Positions 50,980 to 62,324 of a stretch of 64,000 nt of DNA are shown here, one piece after another. Source of the stretch: Coffea arabica (taxonomy: Eukaryota; Streptophyta; Magnoliopsida; Gentianales; Rubiaceae); contig NC_092312.1 of the NCBI RefSeq assembly GCF_036785885.1, forward strand, positions 23,020,001 through 23,084,000, written 5' to 3'. The position numbers and the translations under genes are program-made. The notes beneath the pieces are model-generated. The model did no database searches. It saw only the letters and a program-made list of their open reading frames with translations, and had not been told where the DNA came from. The number at the start of each line of letters is the position of its first letter. Positions within the stretch are counted from its first letter, which is position 1.

Positions 50980-52224
50980 CTAAGAAATATTATACTTGGC
51001 TTTTAGGATGGAACACATATGCTCATGAATTTTAAGCTGCTGCTCGGACATGCCTGTGGTATCCTTCAATAGGATTTCATAATCACTTCGGAAATTATAA
51101 TTGTCTAACTTATTTGCTAAGTTTTCCATAGCTTGCAATTTTTCTTCTTTGTGCTCTTTCAACATGATCCGGATTTGACTAAGTTCTCCACCCACGTCTT
51201 GCTCATTCTTTTTTGATTTTCCCTTTCTCTTTTCCTTTTTTGCTGCTTTTTGACCAAGTGGACGAACTTCACGTACTTCACTGTTATCGATGTCAAAACT
51301 TGAATCCGTATTGGATGAAGAAGTGTATGCCCCACTTTCATCAGTCCTTACCTTTTTTGAAGAACGCTGCATAGGAGTATTTGCTTTCCATTTCGAATCA
51401 TTTTTCAACAACACCCATACATGTTCATGTAAAAAATGCTTATTCTTATGCTGGTGAAAAAGCTCTCGTGCATGTTGTTTGATCTGATCATCATTCCATC
51501 CGCTATGATGTTCTTCAACCAATTTGTTGTAGTATTGGTTGAATTCATTGACCATTCGACTTAACCAATGCCAATGTGATTTCACAGCTTTATATTTTCT
51601 TGGCGGTCCAAATTGCCGATTCTCGTTAAAGTAGTCCGTGACTCGTTTCCAAAAACTCTCATTATATTGAGAATTACCCACAATGCTACAATTAGAAATT
51701 GTGAGCCAAGCACTTGCAAGCATCTTGTCATCATCCACACTCCATGGAATGCGTTTATAATCAAATTCTTCCATCGCCTCATTGGTGAGAGTAATGTTAT
51801 CCACCCCACGTTGTGTTGAATATGGTGGAAATTGAGAGTCTGACATTGATTCCATTGATGCAGCATTTTCTTGTTGGCCGGCGAAGTCAAAATCCTTCCT
51901 TATCTCCGACGGAGTTTTTGAGCCTACACAACCCATACCAAAGTTATAATACCCCAATGTGTAGTGATTTTCCATATTTGAATTAAAATAAGTAGGTGGA
52001 GTATACATGGGAATTGGATATGAAAAATTTGGTAGATTTTGGAAATTTGATGGATGATTGGAAGTGGATAAATTTAGGGGATATGCATAATTTTGCACAT
52101 TTGTAGGAATACTAGAAAATGGGTAATTTGGAAAATTTTGGGGATTTTGATTTTGTGAGGATGATGAATTTTCTATATTTGGAGCATTTAACATATTTGT
52201 AAAACTACTAAAATTTTCATCCAT
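50980..52224 (-). CDS. Harbinger ORF1 Myb/SANT-like DNA-binding protein
   Basis: A 414-residue intact frame. Residues 1 to about 110 are rich in Asn, Ser, Pro and Tyr and look disordered. A SANT/trihelix-like domain spans about 157-225 (KRIPWSVDDDKMLASAWL.., FWKRVTDYFNENR, SHWHWLSRMV). An NAM-associated C-terminal type region follows to about 400. A basic nuclear-localisation candidate KKEKRKGKSKK lies at 329-339. Database entries of this type are often named 'glutathione S-transferase T3-like' or 'No apical meristem-associated', which is misleading. In PIF/Harbinger elements ORF1 binds subterminal DNA and helps the transposase enter the nucleus. The frame is open up to an ATG at 52401, but that lies upstream of the TATA box at 52345-52353, so the start at 52224 is chosen. 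A domesticated host role is possible but not shown. Confidence 0.9.
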   Translation of the reverse strand: MDENFSSFTNMLNAPNIENSSSSQNQNPQNFPNYPFSSIPTNVQNYAYPLNLSTSNHPSNFQNLPNFSYPIPMYTPPTYFNSNMENHYTLGYYNFGMGCVGSKTPSEIRKDFDFAGQQENAASMESMSDSQFPPYSTQRGVDNITLTNEAMEEFDYKRIPWSVDDDKMLASAWLTISNCSIVGNSQYNESFWKRVTDYFNENRQFGPPRKYKAVKSHWHWLSRMVNEFNQYYNKLVEEHHSGWNDDQIKQHARELFHQHKNKHFLHEHVWVLLKNDSKWKANTPMQRSSKKVRTDESGAYTSSSNTDSSFDIDNSEVREVRPLGQKAAKKEKRKGKSKKNEQDVGGELSQIRIMLKEHKEEKLQAMENLANKLDNYNFRSDYEILLKDTTGMSEQQLKIHEHMCSILKAKYNIS

Positions 52225-52344
52225 AATCACAAAATATTGAAATTTTAAAAAATTGTGCAAAGAGGTTGAGGAAAATGAGTGAGAGAGTAAAATAAATAAT
52301 AGAGTAGAATAGTGGGCTATGGAAAAAAAAGAGTGTGTTGTGTG

Positions 52345-52353
52345 TTTATATAG
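52345..52353 (-). promoter_or_regulatory. TATA box of the Harbinger ORF1 gene
   Basis: On the minus strand the sequence reads ATCTATATAAACAC. The core is about 120 bp upstream of the chosen ATG, giving a leader of roughly 90 bp. Confidence 0.6.
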
Positions 52354-52367
52354 ATAATTAAAATATG

Positions 52368-52435
52368 ACCGTTGGAAAAAAAATGAACGTTGCAAAAACA
52401 TAACCGTTGCAAAAAATGAACGTTGAAGCCTTCAA
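52368..52435. repeat. two 35-bp tandem units in the ORF1 promoter
   Basis: ACCGTTGGAAAAAAAATGAA at 52368 and ACCGTTGCAAAAAATGAACG at 52403 start two diverged units carrying the direct motif CGTTG four times. On the minus strand this reads CAACG and CAACGGT. CAACGG is a Myb-type binding core, so this may be an autoregulatory or ORF1 binding site. Confidence 0.55.
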
Positions 52436-52616
52436 GATTTCTGGGCAAAATTTTGTCAGACTGCCAAATTTTGACCCTGACTAACCCACCCATTACATGC
52501 ATCATCGGAATGATGCGTGTAATGGGCATTACACGACCATAATGGTTGGCCATGTAATGGACCCATATTTTGTCAGGCATTGCACTCCTTATTATACTTC
52601 ATTGGAGATGCTCTTA

Positions 52617-55600
52617 TAATATTCAGATTTGTTTTCAGCTTCATGTCAATCATTTTTTATAAGATCAAAACAAGATATTATAACTGATTAAACTAACTTC
52701 ACGATTGGTGAAGAAAAATAATAATATGCAATTAGAATAAATAATAAGCCGTTTTAAGCACATATAATCATCAAAAATGTTCTTTATTTCCTTTTTGGTT
52801 TAAGCTTCAATTTGATTAACTCATTTATATTAATAAGTTCATTCCAATTCTTAAATAAAAAATGTAGCAATTTATTATGAATAATTTCATTTATGCATTG
52901 TCAATTTATACATCAGCAGGTTTAGAAGCATGATATGTAATCTAATTTTAAAATTGAAATTCACTTTTTGCACAGGCGGTACACATCTATACTTGTTAGT
53001 ATAAAAAATTCACTATACTAATAATGAATAAAAATTTAATCTACTCTACACTCCAAAGACCTGCTAGGGTATATATTGATAATGTATAAAAAATTATTCT
53101 TTAGTATTCCCGCTCTCATTTCGACGCTTCGAAATCTTGTGAGAGAAGGGACGAGTTGAATGATTAAAAAAAAAAAAAAAAGGGAGTGCAAATCCTGATT
53201 CGAGTATTTTCACTTAAAAAAAAAATCTCCAAAGTCCTGGCCAAGAGGCCTCTCATCATGATTGCCAAACTTGCAAATTGGATATGTAGGTGAAAGGACT
53301 ACTAGGGGTGCAGAATTCCTCTGGAAGTCTGATGGCAACGTCAGCTACTTAAGACTCTTAGCTGGCATTTGGCAACGTCGGGTAGGGACGAGGGGCTGGA
53401 GGCAGTTCACGACCTGGATAAGGTCTCAAAAATTTGTGTGGTTCAGATCACATTTTGTAATTCGATTTTCACATCATGTGGGATTCACAAAAATGTTGTT
53501 CTAGTGTTACTCGCTGTTGTTCTATTATTACACCTTGTACAAATGATATTACATCATGTATAAATGGTATTATACCTTCCGGAGCGGTTGTCAGAACAAC
53601 CGCATCCGTCAGGTAGTGTGTGAAGGATCTGTTGCCAGTGGTGACCTGGTGACGGCAGGGCATAAAATTATGTAGACATTCTAAAAATAATTAAAATAGT
53701 AGATGTAGCTAAAAATATAATAAAATTTATTTTATATTAAAATTATGTTAAAAAATTTATTGAATTTCATCATCTAGTTACATTAATGTCTGTATTTAAT
53801 ATGTAGTGTTCATATCTATCATAATAGTGAGTGTTTGGATAGAGGATTATTTAAAATATTTTTATGACGTGATGCGTGTTAAATAAAAAGTTGATGAAAA
53901 CTATTTAAAAAGGTTAAAAGGTGACCAGTTGTTTGAATAGCTAAATTTTGTTTAAATAATATTTAATTTGTATTATAAATATATTTTTAATTCATAATAT
54001 TTTATTTATAATAATAAAATAATATTAACGCGCAATCATCAAATAAAGACAAGAAACAAGACCAAGGACCACCTTTTGACGTCTCTAAATAGAAACCATT
54101 GCGACAATTATAGATAGGGTGATCATACCTCGTAGATAAAGGCCAACCACTTGCGGTAGTTCTACGAGGAGGGGTAGCCCGTCAAGAAGATCTATCAAGA
54201 ACGCAGAAGAAGAAAACCAAAAACGTTCAAAGCCTGGGTATGTATATTCTTTTCGCTCCATTCATTTCCCCTTTTTCTTCCTTATCTAAACTCTATTGGA
54301 TTATTTCTTCGGTTTCCCTGCACTTATTGCTGTCAAAAATCTAGCAAAAACTAAAACATGAGTTTAGCTGTTCCTCTAGATTGAATTTTTGATGAATGAT
54401 ATATGCATGGTGGCGGGGAGTTCTATTGGTCAGTGGGTGCCGTTTCATTGGGATCTGTTGGTTTTCCTTGGATATCACCAGTGTTTTTCCTGAAAAATTA
54501 ACAGAATACATGATCAAGTAGCATGCACCCAGAACCATAAAATGAAATTTGGTAACATGCCTTGATTAAGGGAAAAGCAAGGGAAACTGAGGTCTACTTG
54601 TTGCCCGCAACTTACAAGTTCAGTTACCAGTTCAAATAGCTGCTGCTGCATGCGAAAAATTCTCATTGTTGTCTTTCTTGGCGAAGTGTATATCAGATGT
54701 TTGGCGGCCATAGCTCGTGCTTACCGCCCAGGGAGCCTGTTAGGGCAAGGCCACTTAGTCAGGAGTCAGGACTTGGGAGTTTGCAAAATGTACAGGTTAG
54801 TCATACATCTATGGCGGTTATCCCAGACACTAAGCAAACAACTATAAGCTGACAATCATGGAATAGCTGTTATTTGATAAGCTAGTTGTCCTTTGGTTCG
54901 ACATTTGGATTAGATGTGATTGATTATCCCAAGAATTATGTAAAGGGTATATATTTATTTACTTGTTTTGGTTAGAGGGAAACTTCAAATCTTAACGGAA
55001 GAGGGGAAAGAGGATGGAAAAGGAGAAGGTTAGAGAGATATGCTGACCACTGACCACTGAAGTTTCTTGAATTAGGTTTTGGAAATGTGGAAAGGATACT
55101 TCGTGGTTGTGCAAAATAGTTAGACGGGGGCTTAATTATTTTTTGAATGAAAAAACAGTGGGTGAACTTGAATTAAGAAGGTATCTAACGCAAGAAGCAG
55201 CACACGTACATATATATTAAAGAATTAATCTTGACTATAGAGACCATTATATTTTATACACTAGTGATTTTGGGTGAATAACTCATCACTCACTTTGAAT
55301 TTGACCTCTAAATTTTATACATGTGTAGCATGTATTCAGACCTGTTAGTGCCTGCTTGCCGAAAAAAAGTCAGTTCTACATGATTTGTTGGATCCATAGA
55401 AAGTCCACTGTATTACACGAAGAACAAGTTTTCATTCAACTCCTATTAGAAAAAACTACACAAGTTTTTCTTTAAAACTCAATATCTTTTCATCAATGAT
55501 TTCCAAGATATGTACACAAGTTAAGGGCATTCCTCTTATGAAACACACCCAAAACGGAAACTAAGACTTGTAAATTCTATTAAGCAACGGTCAAAACTAG

Positions 55601-55640
55601 GTTTTAAATCTAAAAATAGGGAAAAAATTAATTTTCTCCA
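52617..55640. other. intergenic with exon-like segments, no coding gene
   Basis: A diverged relative of the 1078-1238 MITE family starts near 53831 (GTGTTTGGATAGAGGATTAT). Segment 54081-54239 is GC-richer, ends in CTGG|GTATGT (a good 5' splice site) and contains a perfect 9-bp inverted repeat CCTCGTAGA/TCTACGAGG at 54128-54136 and 54161-54169. Segment 54660-54795 also ends in a plausible donor (TACAG|GTTAGT). No conserved protein is evident. These could be exons of a non-coding transcript or of a decayed gene. Confidence 0.4.
53831..53990 (+). mobile_element. diverged MITE relative of the 1078-1238 family
   Basis: The left part GTGTTTGGATAGAGGATTAT and the interior (GACGTGATGCGTGT, AAATAAAAAGTTGATGAAAA) parallel the element at 1078-1238. 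The right end is indistinct. Confidence 0.4.
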
Positions 55641-55779
55641 AGCTCTGTATGGATATTCATTCTTTTTTTTTCAAAAAAAATTTTGTAAAACAGTAACAAC
55701 TCTAAAAACAATTTCTAAAATAATTCTAAAAATACCATTTCAAATACACTTACAAAAACAAAAAATATTAAAAAAATTC

Positions 55780-56290
55780 CCCCACCTTTTCTACTTCCAC
55801 CTACCACCATCCCTTCTCTCCTCATTCCTCCATTGTCATTATTGGCCCTCTCCCATCCTTCACCGCCATCATCACGCCTTCCCTTCCTTCTTCTTCCTTC
55901 TTCCTCTTCTTCTCTTCCTCTCCTTTCTCCTCCTCTCTCTCCCTCTCTCCTCTTCTCCCTAGCCACTCCCCTCCTTCTGAGGATGCGACTTTCTTGTCGC
56001 AGCCAGAAGCCACGACTCCCTTTCCTTTCACCTTCTTCTTCGTTCTCTCCTCTCCTTCATTCTCCTCTTCTCCCCTGCCACCCTCCTTTTCTCCCCTGCC
56101 ACCATCCTTCCCTTTGATGCAATCTCTAGCCATGACTTTCTTATTGTAGCCAAAAGCTGCGATTAAGGACGAAGGGGGTGATGAAGTGTGGGAGGAGAGA
56201 CGAGGAGGAAGTAGGGAAAGGAGTGGTAGACTAGGAGGAAGGAGGAGAGAGGAGGAGTGAGGGGGTGGAGGGTGGTATTAGTTCCAATTT
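55780..56290. repeat. low-complexity polypyrimidine/polypurine tract
   Basis: About 340 bp of CT-rich sequence (55790-56115, with CTTCC, CCTCCT and TCTCC motifs) is followed by a GA-rich stretch (56170-56275). Long open frames on both strands (for example 55822-56133 minus) consist of Gly, Glu, Arg and Lys and reflect composition, not coding. Flanking sequence on both sides carries CTAAAAA-type motifs that may belong to a degenerate transposon. Confidence 0.7.
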
Positions 56291-59200
56291 TCAAAAGATA
56301 TCCCAAAAAAAATTTAAATTCTAAAAAAACCCCAAAATACATTCTCAAAAACACCCTTAAAAACACCTAATCCATATTCCATACTGGGCCAAAGTTATAT
56401 CACTTTGTCATATTTGAACATTCAATTGCATCAATTTCAAAATTTTGGTACTTAAATTTCTTTAATCAAAATCAATTAGCAAATAAGTTTCAATTCCTTT
56501 TTCATTTGTAATATGAACTACACATGCCGATAGTGAAAAGATCAAAAATAACCATTTGTAACAGAGTTCTACCAACAGTTCTTCATTATGTCTCACCAAA
56601 AAAAAAAAAAGTCTAATTAAGAGTTGTGTCCATAGAAATATGTTACCTATAATGGTGATTTTGAAAACAAAACCAGGCTTCAAATATTTGGGGTTATTTA
56701 GGCTTTTTATCAATGGCATGTGCATTTCATGTTATGTTAGCAAACTCAAGAGAAGTTGAAACTTATATACTAATTATATTCAGTTGAAAAAATTATGTAC
56801 TACAGATGTATGTGCCAAAAGGAGGAAAACTATTCTAGGGGTTACATTGATGTTTGAATATGTTTGGAGTTTTATGGTAAAATTTTTTATTAAATTTTCA
56901 AATTTGCAGTTTTTGTTGTCGTTCTTAGATTTTTTGTACCTATTTATGTCTAATGTAACTTCCACCATTAGTACAGATGTCATTAATGAACTTATGATGT
57001 ATTTTATCAAAAGGGTGATCTATCTAGATCAATTGAGATAACACAAAGGGGGGAGATCTATTCAATTGAACATCCAGCAGCAAATTACTTTGCAGCCATA
57101 TTTTTAAGGTTTAACAAGATATTTAAGAATTAACCCGGTAAACAATTATAGCTTGTTTGGGAGTTTGGGATACAAAAGAAAAGAAGAGAAAGTTTAGGTT
57201 AGAAAAGAAAAGAAAAGAGAAGAAGAGATTGTGATATCTCTTCATGTTGTTTGGGAGTTTTTGGAGAGAAAGATAATGAAGCAATTTTCCTTTATTTGAA
57301 AATAAAGAGAAATAAAAGAAAAGATTTAATTTTTCATAAGTACCCTTGAAACTTGAAATTCACATGACGTAAGAAAACGTTATTTTATAATCTTTATAAA
57401 GGCAAAATTGATATATTAAAATATTTACTTAACTCGCTTTCCTTTCTCGCACTTTCCGCCTAATTTTGGGCTGACGGTTTTCTCGTAGCTTGAAAGGGGG
57501 GGGGGGGGGGGTGTGGAATCCCTTCTTTTCTTTCCACTTCTTTCCCATTAGAACTCCCAAATGCTCTTTCCAATTAAAACTCCCAAATGCGAGAAAGATT
57601 TCACTTTCTTTCTTAATCTTTTCTTTTCTCACCAAATACGTCCTCCCACTCATTCATTAAGAACGTTAAGGGGAATCCCAGTTCCACATACAGCAGCAGA
57701 GTTTCTTTTTCTCTACCAGTTCTCATTGGACCAGGATACAATCCCTCTTAAATCTCTAAGGATCAGCCGAACAATCATCTCAGGAGAGTAGAGATTCTTG
57801 ATAAGAATCTGCTTGCTCCTGGTGCACCACGAGTGGTGTACAGTTGCTGCATATGCATTTGTTCTCTCATGACTAATAAAACGGTCCTGAGAACAATGCT
57901 TGATTGTCGACAGGGGCCTTATTTCCCAATCAATAGGCTTTCTATACACAGGGAAATTGCTCTGTACAGTTAAACTATTTATAATGCACTAAAATGGTAA
58001 TCATGCTTACTAGCAACAGGACCATTATGTGCTAGATCCTAGCTAAGATATAAGGATTAGGATGTTATATGATTAATAGTTAATTTGTACCAGATGTTAT
58101 GCTTTTGATGCCTACAGGGTATAGTTCAATGGCCGATATGTGCGACTTGTTGCATCCTCTAGTCAAGTCAAAAGTACGCACAGTTATTTTGCTTTAAAAA
58201 TCTTCGCTCAAGTCTGAACAAAGATTACCTGCAGCTGTTCAGCTCCTCTAGGACTGTTTTTGGCACTCCTCGTTCTGAATAACTTTTCTGTAGCTAATTT
58301 AACCAAACTCTGTTTTTAAATTAGTGTTTTGTGGTACCTTAAAATAGGAATAAATATCAACTGTTACTGTATGCTGCTCAGCTCTTCATCCTGCTAATCT
58401 AAGATCAGCCCTCTGTGAAGGAATGTGCTTCAAAGGCAAACAGAGATGCCCTACTTTAATTGCAGGAGGCGGAACTGAGAACGGTGAGTATTAGCCAGTC
58501 ATCTTCTTATCTTTGGTGTTTGCAATCTGAGCGCTTCTCTAAAAAAAAAAAAAAAAAAATCAGACTTGTCTAGTTGTAAGTAGGTTGCAGAAAACAATTT
58601 TAACCACAAAGTTATAAATTGAACCCTATCTTCAAGGAAGATGCTCTCTGCTTTCATTCGACATTCGTGTCGTAACTTGTAAGATCACTATGAATCGTTG
58701 TTCTCAAAATTAGTTCAATGTTACTGGTAGTGGCTTAAAGTGCGAAATTATGGCAGGACTAATTAAATAAAGGTGGTAAATGTAATTGAAACTCAGAAAA
58801 AAAGTTTAGGTTGCAATTTTTCTAGCTGTTAATTTGAATCCTAAACAATCAAATGTGGAAGTTCAGTGTTTTAGAGGCTTAATGTGATATTCGTCCATGT
58901 TGTCATAGGCTTACCTCTTAATTGCCAGTTTACTGAATCGTGTATGTTCTTTTTGTTTTTGCCCTTGTACATTGCCCTCTCTGATACTGTTCTCGGGCTC
59001 TGGATCTTGTGATTTTCGGGTGACTGGCTGTTTAGAATCCTTTCTTGTTATTTTTGTTGACATTTCTACTTGAAATTGGAGCACGTTTAGAACTTGCGAT
59101 TTTTAAGATAAAAAGGGCGATCCTGATCAGAATCCTAAGCAATAAATCTCTCGATTACACAATTTCGTGCGGCCAATTTAAGATCAATTGAAAAGCATTC

Positions 59201-59708
59201 TTGGAAATTGCTGCTACAAGACTACTTTCTTCTTGTTGTTGTTTAGACGAATGTAGCTAGTTCTGTACCTGGAAAATCAACTGACATAGAGCTAAATTTC
59301 GACCATCTTATTGTTAGGATTTTGAAAGCAAGACTTACAGCTCCCAGTCAATATAATGTCCTTCACCATTGTATAGAAATTTCTTTGGCAAATGTCTCCC
59401 TACTAAGACCTGATTGATTGGGGAAACCTTAAGGGAACTATGTGTACTAAAAGGTTAACAACTGGTTCCTGGGATGCCAAGAAGCCACATTTTCTGCTAG
59501 TATATCATGAGGAAGCGTGTCCTGAGTAATTGAGATAGTCATTTGTAGGGGTAATGCACCTTGACAGCCTAGAATGATTAGCTTCCTTGTCATCCAGAAT
59601 TGTCCCAGGGACAGGGCCGTCACATGCGAATAATTAGGAGAAGTCCCTTGACCCATTTGAGATTAGTTCAATTTTCTTGGATTGACCCCTTTAATTGTCA
59701 TCAATTGG
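56291..59708. other. intergenic with possible non-coding exons
   Basis: Repeated TTTGGGAGTTT near 57153 and 57250 and AACTCCCAAATGC near 57550-57590 suggest a degenerate foldback element. A G13-15 tract lies near 57497-57510. Segments around 57665-57965, 58100-58180 and 58470-58490 (GAGAACG|GTGAGT) look exon-like in composition, but no protein family is recognisable. Confidence 0.4.
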
Positions 59709-59715
59709 CTGCAAT

Positions 59716-60400
59716 GTTGTTAAACTCGGACAGAATAGCGACTCAACTAAACTACTCGGCCAAGGATCAACTGATTGGATCGGTCAGACTGTTTTCAAAA
59801 ACCCGCCAACGTTAGCATGATGTTATAATTATTTTATATTTTTGTAAGATTCAGAAATATTGAAATTAAGTTCTTGGTTATATTTGGCCAATCATGAAAA
59901 ATGTTCCAAAAGTATTAGAGTTGCAATCAAATATACACCTAATAATTATATACAAAAATGTAAATCCATGGTTAAAATATGCCTATTCTCCAAAATTAAT
60001 TAAAAAACTAAATTAAAACAAATTAATGCAAGTTGGAATCACTGATGCTAAATTAAAGAGATCATAAGGATGAAAACATCTTGATTTAGAGATCATTTAG
60101 GAAAGCAAATAATTTTGATATTTACACTAAACGAGTGACGTTTTCTTATTCCTATTAATAAATGAAAGTGTTACAATTTAGGTAACTCAAATTATATTTG
60201 GAGAAAAAAAGGAAAAAAAAAGTTTGAGAATCGAGTCAACCAGCCGAATCGGGTTACTGGTTTATTTAGTTTTTGATGGTTTTAACTGACTTTTAACCAA
60301 AATAGATTATACTACAAATCAATTTAAAAAAAAAAAAAAAAAAAGGCCGAGTTACAATCGGATCGGTTGAACCAGCCAATTCGATCCGGGTCTAACAAAA
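59716..60400. mobile_element. probable non-autonomous hAT-like element (685 bp)
   Basis: The left end GTTGTTAAACTCGG pairs with the reverse-complemented right end TTTTGTTAGACCCGG. A 7-bp direct repeat CTGCAAT flanks it (59709-59715, 60401-60407). Both arms carry GGATCGGT/CCGATTCG motifs of the type seen at 40648-40991. The centre is AT-rich with no frame. The family assignment rests on terminus style and is tentative. Confidence 0.55.
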
Positions 60401-60407
60401 CTGCAAT

Positions 60408-61978
60408 AGAGAAGCCTTCACAACCACAAGTGGTTCCTAGGAAATTCGTCAGAATCTCCCCTGTGGTTTAATGTAATGCACCTTTGAACATGCGTAAACT
60501 TTTGTCTCCTACAACTCTAACTGCAGGGGACAGGGTCTATCATGTGTTTATGGCTTGTCTCCTAAACTGGGCCTTGCACACTTGCCAACAAGTTATGAAT
60601 TCCGAATAAAAATAATTATTTGTCAGTAGGATGTTAACCCATAAATGGTGACCCTTGGGACTATGAATCATCCGACTAACTATTCATATTTCTAGACTGG
60701 AACGCTTACTCAGACGGTTGATCATCCAGTTTCCAGAGAGTTATTGAACCCCCACCCCACCACACCCCATCGTGCCATGTAGCTTATTAATTTAGATTTT
60801 GTACAGATCTGCATATACCTTTATGTTGGGATCTTTAGGAAGAAGGAATTGGCTACCAAGGAACAAATGAGGCAACTGAGGTAACATTATTGTTTCCATT
60901 TTCCTGTTGCTTGATTTTCTTTCAATTTTCGTGCAGCTACATAGATGTAAGAAGGAATGTTTATCACTGAAGTCGAGACTGCCCTGTCCTAAAATTGCAG
61001 TATAGACGGTCTTGTAGTTGAGTGTATTAATCTTGGTTTGGGTAATCTGGGTCCATGTAATATTTGAGGCAGATTCTGCAATTCCTATTTGTCATTACAT
61101 CCTCCGGTTGACAGTATTGTTGCATGATGAAACAAGTATTTCTAAAATTTCGATCGTAAAATTTCAATTATATTATTCTAAACCTAGACTCGTACATATC
61201 ATCATTGATACAAACAAAATAAGGGGATGTTTCCTTACTGGAACCATAAAGATTCTGTTATTACGAAAAACTTCAAATTCTAATGAAATGAGAATTTTTG
61301 GAAGCAAACGTAGGGATTAAATCTACTTCTTAACTTGTATATAGATTTTGGTCGATTTTGAGTCTGCATTTATACCGTCTGATTATCCATCCCTATTGTC
61401 TGTCACCAAATGCCCTTGTTGCTAATGCTCATGGAAATGAACAAGGTAACAAAATAAATATTAAAAGAAAAGGAAATGGTGAACACTTTTTGCCCTTTCC
61501 TTGCTGTGGATAGCACACAAAAAAGGGAGGGAGGACTTCTACCATCCCTTTTGGGAATAAACTCTTGCCATGTCATTCAATAATTTAAATTTTAGAAATC
61601 ATCTAAGGGTTGATATCTTTTTTTATACAATGAATGGTGAATTGATACGCAATGATATGGTATCCAAAAGCTACTGTAGAACTTCCCAAAAAAAAAAAAA
61701 AAACTGTCTCAGGCCAAAGTAGAGATAACAATATAGAAAAATGTTGGCCCTTTTGGATACTATATTCATGATTCTAGTGTGGTTATATTTTGCCATATCA
61801 TTTAATGATTTAAACTTTTGAAATCATCTACGGGTTGATAACTGTTAGTTTACCTTCAATGGTGAGTTTTATCCCATTAGTACAGTATCCAAAAGGGACC
61901 GTAAAACTCTCCCAACAATAGATGCATTTTCATCATGACCTTTAATGAGAGAGTTTGTTGATGGAGCCAATGAATACG
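60408..61978. other. intergenic, includes a duplicated MITE-like unit
   Basis: A short exon-like segment GAAGAAGG..CAACTGAG lies at about 60839-60880 between AG and GT. A diverged duplication occurs: TGCCATGTCATTCAATAATT.. near 61568 recurs near 61792 (TGCCATATCATTTAATGATT). No gene is supported. Confidence 0.45.
61746..61900. mobile_element. small MITE with GG(C/T)CCTTTTGGATACT ends
   Basis: The left end GGCCCTTTTGGATACTATAT pairs with the reverse-complemented right end GGTCCCTTTTGGATACTGTA, an inverted repeat of about 18 bp with one indel or substitution. A truncated relative lies to the left (about 61565-61695), sharing the interior ATCATCTA-GGGTTGATA and GGTATCCAAAAG. No target duplication is recognised. 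Confidence 0.55.
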
Positions 61979-62316
61979 TAGGGATGGCAATTGGGACGAG
62001 TGTCCGCAGAGGGTTAATAGGGCGTGACGGGAGGTCATTTCTCCCCCTATTAAAAAATGAGGCGGCGGGCGATGGTATACCTACCCGGTCACCCGTCTAA
62101 TATACACACACACACACATAAATATTTAATATTATTAATTATACTAATAATTATATATTTATACTAATATAAATTATTGATTAGTTATACTAATACATTT
62201 ATAATAAATTACTAATTATATATTTATGCCAATTACTAATTATACACTACCGGCACCCGCAGGGAAAGTGATCGACGCTGGGTGGGTGGAATGTTTCCTC
62301 CCCATTGCCATTCCTA
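61979..62316. mobile_element. non-autonomous hAT element, AGGGATGGC family, copy 2
   Basis: The left end TAGGGATGGCAATTGGGA and the reverse-complemented right end TAGGAATGGCAATGGGGAG give a clear TIR. Target duplication is TGAATACG (61971-61978) against TGAATATG (62317-62324), 7 of 8. It has GC-rich arms and an AT-rich centre shared with copy 1 at 48731-49454. Total 338 bp, no coding capacity. Confidence 0.87.
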
Positions 62317-62324
62317 TGAATATG

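Larger units (their letters stand above)
50502..52613. mobile_element. PIF/Harbinger element with ORF1 only (2112 bp)
   Basis: The left terminus GAGCATCCACAATGG and the reverse-complemented right terminus GAGCATCTCCAATGA match the classical plant PIF/Harbinger and Tourist ends. The 3-bp target duplication TTA flanks it (50499-50501, 52614-52616), as expected for this superfamily. The only gene is the minus-strand Myb-like ORF1 protein. The DDE transposase of autonomous elements (usually 4-6 kb) is absent, and there is no room for it. Subterminal arms hold GTGTAATG/CATTACA repeats, consistent with ORF1 or transposase binding sites. The element must depend on a transposase supplied elsewhere. 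Confidence 0.9.

Noticed and set aside
55715..56133. Gly/Glu/Arg-rich frames on the minus strand
   Set aside because: Open only because of the polypurine composition. The complementary strand is likewise open with Ser/Pro/Leu.
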